This document shows, piece after piece, positions 4,549 to 11,926 of a stretch of 11,926 nucleotides of DNA (within the stretch, counting starts at the first letter, position 1; the number at the start of each line of letters is the position of its first letter). The stretch is from an uncultured Parasphingopyxis sp. (lineage in GTDB: Bacteria > Pseudomonadota > Alphaproteobacteria > Sphingomonadales > Sphingomonadaceae): contig CAJQMX010000186.1 of the NCBI GenBank assembly GCA_905479515.1, positions 1 to 11,926 of the forward strand. The letters are read 5' to 3'. Made by a program: the position numbers and the translations under genes. The notes under the pieces were generated by a model. It was not told the origin of the DNA and did no database searches. It saw only the letters and a program-made list of their open reading frames with translations.

Positions 4549-7280
4549 CAGAATTGTGTTCCTATGTTGAATGAGAAGATTTTGTCCTCGTCGCCTTCTT
4601 CTTGAAGAAGGGCATAGGCGAGGTCGATACGGAACGGCCCGAACGGCGAGTTCCAGGATACACCGGCACCGATTGTAACACGAGGCGAAGGCGAATCGCC
4701 AACAAAGCGTTCAAAAAACGGTGCGATAGACCGGTTTGCTTCGGCGTTTGCAGTCCCGTCTGTCGTAGCATCGGGAGTCAAGACGCCCGAGACATTGTCG
4801 ATAAACAGCGGAGCACCGTTGGAATCCAGCAGGCGTGTAACGATTGGGCCAGGGATACTCCCACCAGAACATGGCGTAGAACCGACCAGATCGCCGGTCG
4901 TGGCGTCGTAACATGGGAAAGTTTGCAAATTGGGATTGGTAACGCCAAACACCGCGCCAGCGTCAATGAAAATGGACGGTCGGAAACCCAACTCTCTGGC
5001 GCCCGCTCCCAACGGGATTTCAAGTTCGGCACGCGCAAGATAATATGCACGGCCACCAAGGGCATCGTCGGTCACTTGTCGCGGATCAGTGATTAATTCG
5101 TTTGTTCCGGAAACATATTGGAAACGCTGCACCCGTGGACCCACGCCGCGAATGTCGAAGCCGCGAATTTGAGGTTCACCAAGGAAGAAGCGATCCGTCA
5201 GGCGAACATCATCGATACCCGCTCCACCGCGGTTTTCCAGCGAATAGATATAGCCGGCCTCGGCGCTGAGCCCGAATATGAAACCAGAGCCGATATTGAA
5301 ATATTGATCGGCATCGATGCGCGTGCGCAGATAACGGACGTCGCCAAACAGACCGGCGAAATCCTGACTGAGAATTACCCGGCGGCCACTGGACGGGCGA
5401 ACATTATTATCGAGATTATTGTAGACCAGCGAATAGCCGATGCTCGAAATTATCCGGTTTCCAATTGTGTCGCAAAGGAAACGGCCAGCCAAGAGGGAGC
5501 TACATTCGCCGTTCAGAAAGAACGTGTTCTCATCAAGCGTAATGTCTTCCTGGCTAAGACCATAGCGCAGCGCCAACGTCCAATATTCGGTTAGCGGTAC
5601 ACCGGACCGAATTTGGAAGCCCGTGCTAATCTGTTGGTATGTCGTATTCCGGGTATTGCCGATAAAATTGAATGAATCGAAATCCCGGCGGAACAGATCG
5701 ACGCCCACAGCGATATTGCGATCGAAAAGATAGGGCTCGGTAAATCCGAGCTCGATCGAGTTGGAGTAGCTCGAATAATTGACCCCGGCCCTAAGTTCTT
5801 GGCCTTTACCAAGGAAGTTGCGCTGGCGAACAGAGAAATTGAGAATGAAGCGTTCAAGGCTCGAGAAACCGGCTGAAACCTGCAATTCACCGGTTGCGTT
5901 TTCTTCAACATTAGCTGTCAGGACGATGCGGTCTGGCGCCGAACCCGGCGATTGCTCAATTTCCAGACCTTCCTGGAAGAAGCCGAGCGATTGAATACGG
6001 TTTTGCGACCGCCGGACGAGGAAGCTGTTAAAGGCATCGCCTTCCTGCAAACGGAATTCGCGGCGGATTACCTTGTCCCGGGTCAGCGAGTTGCCATTAA
6101 TTTCAATTCGCTCGACATAAACGCGGGGCGTTTCCTCAATCCGGAAGCGGACCGCCATTGTTCGGTCTTCGCGATTGATATTAAACTCAGGACGCGCTTC
6201 GGCAAAGGCATAGCCGAGCAGGCCAGCCGTTTCATTGAGACGGTCAATCGTATCTTCAATCTGCTGGGCGTTATACCAGTCGCCCGGAACCATAGGGATG
6301 AAGCTGGAGAATTGCTCCGAATTGAAATCGCGCAGATCACTGTCGAGTTCGAGTTCGCCAAATTTATAGCGTTCACCCTCTTCCACCACATAGGTGATGA
6401 TAAAGTCGCTGCGATCAGGGGTCAGTTCGGCAACTGCCGATATCACGCGGAAATCGGCATAGCCTTCGGTGAGGTAGAACTGACGAAGCCGCTGCTGGTC
6501 AAAGGCCAGACGATCGGGATCGAACGTATCACTGGACGAGAAGAACCGGAAGAAGCGCGATTGCTTCGTCGCCATTTCAGATCGCAATGCGCTGTCCGAA
6601 TAGACGTCATTGCCGATCACGTTGATCTGCTGGACGCGAGAGCGCGGCCCTTCGCTGATTTCGAACACGATATCGACGCGGTTCTGATCGAGTGTGACCA
6701 TCTGCGGCTCGATAGATGCGGCAAAGCGGCCGCGGCGGCGATACAGCTCGATGATCCGTGTTACATCGGCGCGTGCACGTGAACGGGTGAAAATCTGACG
6801 CGGGGCCAGGCGGATCTCGGCGCGCAGATCTTCATCGTCGAGGCGGCGATTGCCTTCGAGCAGGATCCGGTTGATGACCGGGTTCTCCTGAACGACGATT
6901 GTCAGCTCGCCTTCATTGTCGCGGATTTCGACATCGGCAAACAATTCTGTCTGGAAAAGATCGCGTAGCGCTTCATCCAGCATCTCGCGGGTATAGGTCG
7001 CGCCGGGTTGCAACTGCACATAGGAGCGCACGGTATCCGGCTCAATCCGCTGCGATCCTTCAACCAGAATCGCGCGGATCACCTGCCCTTCAGGAAGGGC
7101 GCTTTCCGGCTCAGTCGCTTCCGCACCGGTGACGAATTCCGCCAGCGGAGCTTCCTCTCCTGTCTGTGCATAGGCCGGCATTGCCAGCCCGCTCAGCATC
7201 GTACCAAGCATCAGCCCAGAAAGCCGCGCCTGCTTAGATATTCTTCGGTTACTCAGATGCACGCAAACCGCCCTTATCAT
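4548..7280 (-). CDS. bamA: Outer-membrane protein assembly factor BamA (Omp85)
   Basis: BamA is the essential core of the BAM machine, which folds beta-barrel proteins into the outer membrane. Five POTRA domains can be followed at about 67-133, 134-210, 213-302, 305-384 and 387-462, then the C-terminal barrel (463-910). The L6 motif of Omp85 proteins appears as IRGF (705-708), and the protein ends in phenylalanine (NIGTQF), the normal barrel signal. At 910 residues it is about 100 longer than E. coli BamA; much of the excess is a loop at about 781-855. Cysteine pairs lie at 593/603 and 790/804. The signal peptide ends near MPAYA (34-38). The start is uncertain: ATG 7280 has no clear ribosome binding site, while GTG 7262 has AAGGG 8 nt upstream. 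The 39-nt gap after rseP is the only gap in the operon. Confidence 0.97.
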   Translation of the reverse strand: MIRAVCVHLSNRRISKQARLSGLMLGTMLSGLAMPAYAQTGEEAPLAEFVTGAEATEPESALPEGQVIRAILVEGSQRIEPDTVRSYVQLQPGATYTREMLDEALRDLFQTELFADVEIRDNEGELTIVVQENPVINRILLEGNRRLDDEDLRAEIRLAPRQIFTRSRARADVTRIIELYRRRGRFAASIEPQMVTLDQNRVDIVFEISEGPRSRVQQINVIGNDVYSDSALRSEMATKQSRFFRFFSSSDTFDPDRLAFDQQRLRQFYLTEGYADFRVISAVAELTPDRSDFIITYVVEEGERYKFGELELDSDLRDFNSEQFSSFIPMVPGDWYNAQQIEDTIDRLNETAGLLGYAFAEARPEFNINREDRTMAVRFRIEETPRVYVERIEINGNSLTRDKVIRREFRLQEGDAFNSFLVRRSQNRIQSLGFFQEGLEIEQSPGSAPDRIVLTANVEENATGELQVSAGFSSLERFILNFSVRQRNFLGKGQELRAGVNYSSYSNSIELGFTEPYLFDRNIAVGVDLFRRDFDSFNFIGNTRNTTYQQISTGFQIRSGVPLTEYWTLALRYGLSQEDITLDENTFFLNGECSSLLAGRFLCDTIGNRIISSIGYSLVYNNLDNNVRPSSGRRVILSQDFAGLFGDVRYLRTRIDADQYFNIGSGFIFGLSAEAGYIYSLENRGGAGIDDVRLTDRFFLGEPQIRGFDIRGVGPRVQRFQYVSGTNELITDPRQVTDDALGGRAYYLARAELEIPLGAGARELGFRPSIFIDAGAVFGVTNPNLQTFPCYDATTGDLVGSTPCSGGSIPGPIVTRLLDSNGAPLFIDNVSGVLTPDATTDGTANAEANRSIAPFFERFVGDSPSPRVTIGAGVSWNSPFGPFRIDLAYALLQEEGDEDKIFSFNIGTQF

Positions 7281-7319
7281 TTTATGCCGGTAGGAAAATC
7301 CTGCCCTGCCTTATCGAAG

Positions 7320-8453
7320 TCAGCTGATCAACCCGCTCAATCGTTCCCAAAGACCGAATGAACCCAGATCTAATACAGTCACCATCAACATGAAACTCAG
7401 CAAGACGGCAAGACCCATGCGAAAAGCCCATTCTTGTGCCTCTGGTTTAATCGGTCTCCTGCGGACAGCCTCGGCCGCATAGAACACCAGGTGACCCCCG
7501 TCGAGCATGGGGATTGGCAACAAGTTGATGAATCCCAGATTAATCGAGATGGCCGCCATGAAGAATAAAAAGGCATAAATACCCAAAGTGGCCGCTTGGC
7601 CCGATATCTGCCCTATTTTTAAAGGCCCGCCCAGTTCTTGAATGGACCGCCGGCCAGAAATAATTTGGCCCAGGCCAACTGTGATCATCTCGAGACTCGA
7701 AACGGTTTGATTTATGGCTGCGCCAGGCAGCTGTAATGCGCTGAGTTGCTCCATTTCGAGCACATCGGATTGAATGCCCAATCGACCAATCCGCGCTTCA
7801 TTTCCGAACCGATCCTGAACGATGATATCGCCAGTAACGGCGCTGATGGAAATATCTCTGCCGTCACGCTGAATGGTAAACTGCATCTCCTGGCCGGGCC
7901 GCAGCGCTACATAATCAGCGAGTTCGTCAAAACGATCGATAGAGCGGCCATCAATGGCACGAATCTCGTCGCCAAGAGCGAATCCGGCCTGATCAGCAAC
8001 TGAACCTTCTACGATTGCGGACACAATAGGCGCGTTTTGCGCCTGCCCATAGGTTGCAAAAATACCCATGAAGAGAATGATCGCGAACAGGAAATTGATC
8101 ATCGGTCCGGCAAGAATGATCAGAAAGCGCTGACCAACTGGCTTGAACTGGAAAAGCTCGGCGCGATCTTTGTCGGGCAGAGCGTTCAATTGAGGGTCGG
8201 GTTGGCTGGCAGCATTCAAATCGCCCGCAAACTGCACATAGCCGCCCAGCGGCAACCAGCCGATCTTCCAGCGGGTTCCGCGTTTATCGGTCCAACCTGC
8301 AATTTCGCGGCCGAAGCCGATCGAGAATTTCTCTACCTTTGTGCCAAACCAGCGGGCCACCAGATAGTGACCCATTTCATGGACGAACACGAGCGGCCCG
8401 ATAACGAGAAAAAACGCTCCAATGGAGTAAAGAATTCCGGGGCTTTCAATCAT
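7320..8453 (-). CDS. rseP: RseP-type site-2 intramembrane zinc metalloprotease (M50)
   Basis: Site-2 proteases cut membrane-bound regulators such as anti-sigma factors within the inner membrane. The zinc motif HEMGH (H25, E26, H29) lies in the first membrane helix. The second half of the active site, NLLPIPMLDGGH with Asp318, lies in the third helix (about 300-325). FxxxPVGQRFLIILAGPMINFL (103-122) starts the second helix, and a final helix spans about 345-362. Between helices two and three is one PDZ-like domain (about 142-208, GSVADQAGFALGDEI). E. coli RseP, about 450 residues, has two, so this 377-residue protein is the shorter form. The ATG overlaps the dxr stop as ATGA. Its substrate here is unknown; no anti-sigma gene is in the window. 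Confidence 0.96.
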   Translation of the reverse strand: MIESPGILYSIGAFFLVIGPLVFVHEMGHYLVARWFGTKVEKFSIGFGREIAGWTDKRGTRWKIGWLPLGGYVQFAGDLNAASQPDPQLNALPDKDRAELFQFKPVGQRFLIILAGPMINFLFAIILFMGIFATYGQAQNAPIVSAIVEGSVADQAGFALGDEIRAIDGRSIDRFDELADYVALRPGQEMQFTIQRDGRDISISAVTGDIIVQDRFGNEARIGRLGIQSDVLEMEQLSALQLPGAAINQTVSSLEMITVGLGQIISGRRSIQELGGPLKIGQISGQAATLGIYAFLFFMAAISINLGFINLLPIPMLDGGHLVFYAAEAVRRRPIKPEAQEWAFRMGLAVLLSFMLMVTVLDLGSFGLWERLSGLIS

Positions 8454-9616
8454 GCGGCGTAGCTATCCATCTGCTCCTGAGCCTTGATACGTGCCGCTTT
8501 GTCGATGGCAAAGACATCATCGAGGCATGTCGGCGCGTCTGGCGCATAGCTGTCCAGTACGCCCGCGACAATCGCCGCGATATCGAGAAAGCCGATGCGC
8601 TTGCCCAGAAACGCTGCGACAGCCTCTTCATTCGCGGCATTGAGGATCGCCGGTCGGGCACCGCCAGCCTCCATTGCGGACCGCGCCAGCTTCAGGGCCG
8701 GGAAGCGATCCGTATCGGGTTCTTCAAAATCCAGCCGGGCGATCTCGGCAAGGTTCAGCCGTTCACATGGTGTATCCATGCGATCCGGCCAGGCAAGGAC
8801 ATGGGCAATTGGCACGCGCATATCGGGCGCGCCAAGCTGCGCAAGCACCGATCCGTCCCGATATTCGACAAGCGAATGGATGACCGATTGCGGGTGCACG
8901 ATGATCCGGCAGTCATCAGGCGGGAGATCGAACAAATAGCGGGCTTCGATTAGCTCCAGCCCCTTATTCATCAACGTGGCCGAGTCGATCGAGATTTTCG
9001 CGCCCATTGACCAATTGGGATGTTTCACAGCTCTTTCGGGAGTCACGTTCCGCATTTCCTCACGCGACAATTCGAGGAACGGGCCGCCCGATGCTGTCAA
9101 GATGATGCTGGAAATACCCTTGGGGCGTTCATGGTCGAAGCATTGAAAGATTGCGTTATGTTCGGAATCGACAGGCAGAATGGTCACGCCGCGTTTTCTG
9201 GCTGCTTCAAGCATCAAAGATCCCGCCGATACCAGCGATTCCTTGTTGGCGAGACCAACCGTGTTGCCAGCCTCTATCGCGGCCATAACGGAAGGGATTC
9301 CTGCGGCTCCGACAATTGCCGCCATTACCAGATCGGTATCCATTGCGGCTGCATCGCAGATCGCTTCAGCGCCGGCCGCTGTTTCAATCCCGCTGCCCGC
9401 AAGTGCTTCGGCGAGTTCGCCAGCCAGCTGGGAATTTCCGATCACCGCCATTTTGGCGCGGCTTTCGCGTGCGATCCTCGCCAGACCTTCAACATCGTTG
9501 TTCGCAGTCAGGGCGACGACCTCAAAGGCATCGCGATCACGGTTGATCAGATCGAGCGTCGATTGCCCGACCGACCCCGTCGCGCCAAGAATGGTGATGC
9601 GCTTTGCTGTTGTCAT
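8450..9616 (-). CDS. dxr: 1-deoxy-D-xylulose 5-phosphate reductoisomerase
   Basis: Dxr (IspC) converts 1-deoxy-D-xylulose 5-phosphate to 2-C-methyl-D-erythritol 4-phosphate with NADPH, the committed step of the MEP isoprenoid pathway. The 388-residue protein has the NADPH loop GATGSVGQST (11-20) and GLANKES (121-127). The metal-binding PVDSEHNAIFQC has Asp150 and Glu152 at the same numbers as in E. coli. The flexible loop lies near HPNWSMG (199-205), and MNKGLELIEA (216-225) carries Lys218 and Glu221. Nothing is missing. The ATG shares one base with the cdsA stop (TGATG), and the stop overlaps rseP by ATGA. Its neighbour uppS uses the same isoprenoid pathway's products. Confidence 0.98.
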   Translation of the reverse strand: MTTAKRITILGATGSVGQSTLDLINRDRDAFEVVALTANNDVEGLARIARESRAKMAVIGNSQLAGELAEALAGSGIETAAGAEAICDAAAMDTDLVMAAIVGAAGIPSVMAAIEAGNTVGLANKESLVSAGSLMLEAARKRGVTILPVDSEHNAIFQCFDHERPKGISSIILTASGGPFLELSREEMRNVTPERAVKHPNWSMGAKISIDSATLMNKGLELIEARYLFDLPPDDCRIIVHPQSVIHSLVEYRDGSVLAQLGAPDMRVPIAHVLAWPDRMDTPCERLNLAEIARLDFEEPDTDRFPALKLARSAMEAGGARPAILNAANEEAVAAFLGKRIGFLDIAAIVAGVLDSYAPDAPTCLDDVFAIDKAARIKAQEQMDSYAA

Positions 9617-10401
9617 CAGAGCAACCCTGCACAGTTCAGCGCCGCTACGCCAATGGCAACGGGCAGTAACCCATCCAGCCGGTCAAGCGCGCCGCCATGG
9701 CCCGGGAACAGGTTGGAGCTGTCTTTCACATCTGCGCGCCTCTTCAGCCAGCTTTCGAAGAGGTCACCCAGCTGCGCGACGACGGCGAAGAGCGCCGCGA
9801 GCGGAACAATCAGGATGGGCAGCGTCGTTTGAAAGGCAAAAACCCCGCTGACCAACGCTGCACAAAGCACACCGCCGACAAGCCCGGCCCATGTCTTGTT
9901 GGGACTGAACTTCGGGGCAAGCTTAGGTCCGCCGATTGTCTTGCCTGAAAAATAAGCGCCGATGTCCGTCGCCCAGATGATCACCAGCGTCCAGAATGTC
10001 AGCACCACCCCGCCCTGTTCGCGCAGGAAGATGATCGCCAGCGAAGCCAGGCCAAGATACAGCAGTCCGCTACCGAGCCGGATGCTTGATCCAACCACGG
10101 TCAGGATCGCACCCCCGCCGAGCAACGCATACAGGGTCGTGACATCCATCGCGCGATAGAGGGGATGCGCAAAAATCATGATCGCCAACATGATGGCCAT
10201 CCCGAGAATGGCCTTCCAGCGCGGCGCTTTCATCAGTCCGGCCCATTCCGCGATCATCGCCAGGGCCAGAAAGGCAACAAGCAGCCAAAAACTCCAGCCG
10301 CCTGCGAAAAGCGCACCGATGGCAACGACAATCAGCACAATACCGGTGATTGCCCGTTTCCAGAGATTGCTAAACCCGCTTGGGGCTGCGCGTTCTGTCA
10401 T
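9616..10401 (-). CDS. cdsA: Phosphatidate cytidylyltransferase (CDP-diacylglycerol synthase)
   Basis: CdsA makes CDP-diacylglycerol from phosphatidic acid and CTP in the inner membrane, the branch point of phospholipid synthesis. The 261-residue protein is mostly membrane helices. It carries SPNKTWAGLVGG (166-177) and the full family signature at 217-243, with its metal-binding KD (226-227) and FPGHGGALDRLD (232-243). The start overlaps the uppS stop as ATGA and the stop shares one base with the dxr ATG. The length fits the shorter form of the family. Confidence 0.97.
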   Translation of the reverse strand: MTERAAPSGFSNLWKRAITGIVLIVVAIGALFAGGWSFWLLVAFLALAMIAEWAGLMKAPRWKAILGMAIMLAIMIFAHPLYRAMDVTTLYALLGGGAILTVVGSSIRLGSGLLYLGLASLAIIFLREQGGVVLTFWTLVIIWATDIGAYFSGKTIGGPKLAPKFSPNKTWAGLVGGVLCAALVSGVFAFQTTLPILIVPLAALFAVVAQLGDLFESWLKRRADVKDSSNLFPGHGGALDRLDGLLPVAIGVAALNCAGLL

Positions 10402-11153
10402 AGACCACCATAGCGCCGGTCGCGCTGAGTGAAATCCGCAACGGCCAGCCTAAGCGCGTCTTCGCCAAAGTCCGGCCAGAGCGTATCGGTGAAGAGCATC
10501 TCCGCATAGGCCGATTGCCAGAGCAGGAAATTAGAGAGGCGTTTTTCACCCGATGTACGGATCATGAGGTCAAGCGGCGGCAGGTCACGCGTGCTCAGCC
10601 GCGCTTCAATCGTTTCATTGGTGATATCGTCTACGGACAGTGTTCCGGTCTGCACGTCGGTTGCAATCTGGCGAGCAGCTTCGGTGATTTCGAACTGCGA
10701 GCCATAATTGAGCGCTACCACCAGCGTAGCCCTTGTGTTTTCGGCGGTCCGCGCAATCGCGCTGTCGATCAGTTCCACGACATCGCTTTCAAAGGCCTGA
10801 TAGTTGCCGATGACGCGGATACGAATGCCCTCACCCGCCAGCGCCTCAAGCTCTTTACGGATAAAACGTCGTAGCAGGTTCATGAGATCGGCGATCTCGG
10901 AAGCCGGGCGGCTCCAATTCTCCGATGAGAATGCGTAGAGCGTGAGCACATCTATACCCAGCGCTCCCGCGGCTTTCACGACTTCGCGGGCAGCCTCTAT
11001 GCCTTTGCGATGTCCGGCTATGCGCGGCAGGCCGCGGCGCTGCGCCCAGCGTCCATTGCCATCCATGATGATGGCAACATGGCGAGGGCCATTGCCGCCG
11101 CTGCTCATGCCGGTCGCCGTTTCATTCACGGATCGAGCCGGCTTAGCGGTCAC
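10398..11153 (-). CDS. uppS: Undecaprenyl (di-trans,poly-cis) pyrophosphate synthase
   Basis: UppS adds isopentenyl units to farnesyl pyrophosphate to make the C55 carrier used for peptidoglycan and surface polysaccharides. It is a soluble cis-prenyltransferase. The 251-residue product has [17 protein letters not shown] (25-41) with the catalytic Asp31, [12 protein letters not shown] (72-83) and the C-terminal [17 protein letters not shown] (197-213), all standard. GTG at 11153 is preferred because GTGA overlaps the frr stop, giving coupled translation. An in-frame ATG at codon 16 (11108) would remove a non-conserved tail and cannot be excluded. Confidence 0.97.
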   Translation of the reverse strand: MTAKPARSVNETATGMSSGGNGPRHVAIIMDGNGRWAQRRGLPRIAGHRKGIEAAREVVKAAGALGIDVLTLYAFSSENWSRPASEIADLMNLLRRFIRKELEALAGEGIRIRVIGNYQAFESDVVELIDSAIARTAENTRATLVVALNYGSQFEITEAARQIATDVQTGTLSVDDITNETIEARLSTRDLPPLDLMIRTSGEKRLSNFLLWQSAYAEMLFTDTLWPDFGEDALRLAVADFTQRDRRYGGL

Positions 11154-11707
11154 AGTTCGAGAATTTCCGATTCTTTCTCGCTGGCTACTGCATCGATCTC
11201 AGCGATCTTTTCATCGGTTAATTTCTGGACATCGCCTTCATGGCGCTTCTTCTCGTCTTCGCCGATCTCTTTCTTGTTCTCATCGGCTTTCAGCGCGTCC
11301 ATGCCATCGCGGCGCACATTGCGCACTGCAATCTTGGCTTTCTCCGCATATTGCCCGGCCAGTTTGGCCAATTCCTTGCGGCGATCTTCGGTCAGATCGG
11401 GGATCGGAAGGCGAATCATCTGGCCATCAAGCTGTGGGTTGAGCCCCAAACCGGCAGCGCGAATTGCTTTTTCGACAGGCTGCACATTGGAACCGTCCCA
11501 CACCTGCACGGTGAGCATGCGGGCCTCTGGAGCGCTGACGGTGGCAACCTGATTGAGCGGCATCTTGCTACCATAAACCTCAACCTGCACGGGATCGAGG
11601 AGCGAAGCCGATGCGCGGCCCGTTCTTAACCCGCCCAAATCACCGCGCAACGATTCCACAGCACCGTTCATCCGGCGTTCGAGATCGCCCTTGTCATATT
11701 GCGCCAT
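11150..11707 (-). CDS. frr: Ribosome recycling factor
   Basis: RRF, with EF-G, splits post-termination ribosomes. The 185-residue length is exactly typical. Helical domain I is seen at the N-terminus ([14 protein letters not shown], 20-33) and in the long C-terminal helices, with AVRNVRRD (127-134) including Arg132, an invariant residue needed for ribosome binding. Domain II covers about 35-100 ([15 protein letters not shown]). It follows pyrH with a one-base overlap (TGATG), the common bacterial pairing, and its own stop overlaps the GTG of uppS. Confidence 0.98.
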   Translation of the reverse strand: MAQYDKGDLERRMNGAVESLRGDLGGLRTGRASASLLDPVQVEVYGSKMPLNQVATVSAPEARMLTVQVWDGSNVQPVEKAIRAAGLGLNPQLDGQMIRLPIPDLTEDRRKELAKLAGQYAEKAKIAVRNVRRDGMDALKADENKKEIGEDEKKRHEGDVQKLTDEKIAEIDAVASEKESEILEL

Positions 11708-11926
11708 CAGGCATCTCCTTCTTGTTTGACGGTCGTCGAGGTTCCGCTTCCTGCAAGCACTGTGGCCAAATTGCCTTGCTCCCGGATGTTGAAAACGACG
11801 ATTGGAATATCATTGTCGCGGCACAGCGCCACGGCGGATGCGTCCATCACCTTGAGGTTATCGGACAGGACGCGGTTATAGCTGAGTGTCTCATAGCGCG
11901 TTGCGCCGGCGACCTTGTTCGGATCG
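11707..11926 (-). CDS. pyrH: UMP kinase, C-terminal part (cut by the window edge)
   Basis: Seventy-three codons of the C-terminus are present; the rest lies beyond the window. Bacterial UMP kinase phosphorylates UMP to UDP using ATP and belongs to the amino-acid-kinase fold. The stretch [20 protein letters not shown] matches the loop after the nucleotide-binding DP, where E. coli has DPAKDPTATMYEQLTY. It continues with [16 protein letters not shown] and [14 protein letters not shown], then a short tail ending EGDA. The stop TGA (11709-11707) shares a base with the frr ATG. Confidence 0.95.
   Translation of the reverse strand, partial: DPNKVAGATRYETLSYNRVLSDNLKVMDASAVALCRDNDIPIVVFNIREQGNLATVLAGSGTSTTVKQEGDA

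Noticed and set aside
5952..6782. 276-residue open frame on the plus strand
   Set aside because: It is antisense to the POTRA-coding region of bamA. Its composition mirrors the bamA codons, and no ribosome binding site or family match is evident.
7281..7400. ECF- or sigma70-type promoter before bamA
   Set aside because: GGAAC (complement of 7343-7347) lacks a matching CGTT or sigmaE-type -10 at the right spacing, and TTGAGC-17-TCGATA is too poor to call.
9020..9851. Overlapping plus-strand frames of 270 and 223 residues
   Set aside because: Both lie antisense to dxr and the end of cdsA, in two frames at once, which is typical of GC-rich third-position bias rather than real genes.

Overview
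The window looks like chromosomal DNA from an alphaproteobacterium, most likely a sphingomonad (Sphingomonadales). This is inferred from the gene order pyrH-frr-uppS-cdsA-dxr-rseP-bamA-skp-fabZ with no lpxD between skp and fabZ, the cysteine-free L31, the long alanine/glutamine-rich Skp/OmpH protein and the general protein style. The genus cannot be set from sequence alone. Most of the window is ordinary housekeeping DNA. I see no phage, insertion sequence, CRISPR array, tRNA or rRNA.

Layout, left to right. (1) 1-533, minus strand: the 5' part of an unrecognised small gene (1-208) and rpmE for ribosomal protein L31 (303-533), with a weak possible terminator between them. (2) 534-897: a dense regulatory region. 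A good rpmE promoter (minus) and a weaker plus-strand promoter share one TTGACAA box as their -35 elements. The plus-strand transcript would begin almost exactly at the P1 stem of a cobalamin riboswitch (aptamer about 651-813). An expression platform follows (819-894), and there I can draw three mutually exclusive hairpins ending in a 15-pair stem that buries the Shine-Dalgarno sequence of the first gene. (3) 898-3412, plus strand: a three-gene B12-type ABC importer, btuF-btuC-btuD, whose genes overlap by ATGA. (4) 3422-11926, minus strand: a long operon read right to left: pyrH (3' part), frr, uppS, cdsA, dxr, rseP, bamA, skp, fabZ. Every junction overlaps by 1 or 4 nt except rseP-bamA, which has a 39-nt gap. 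btuD and fabZ converge with 9 bp between their stop codons.

How the genes work together. The riboswitch should lower importer synthesis when cobalamin is plentiful. BtuF (periplasmic binder), BtuC (permease) and BtuD (ATPase) move the corrinoid across the inner membrane; no outer-membrane receptor is visible here. The minus-strand operon links translation (Frr), pyrimidine supply (PyrH), isoprenoid precursors (Dxr), the undecaprenyl carrier (UppS), phospholipid precursor synthesis (CdsA), envelope proteolysis (RseP), outer-membrane protein assembly (BamA, Skp) and fatty-acid elongation (FabZ).

The points most worth a second look are the three-state expression platform of the riboswitch, the shared -35 box between rpmE and the B12 operon, the missing Q-loop glutamine in BtuD, and the absence of lpxD from the bamA-skp-fabZ block. 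I found nothing that supports an entirely new system.
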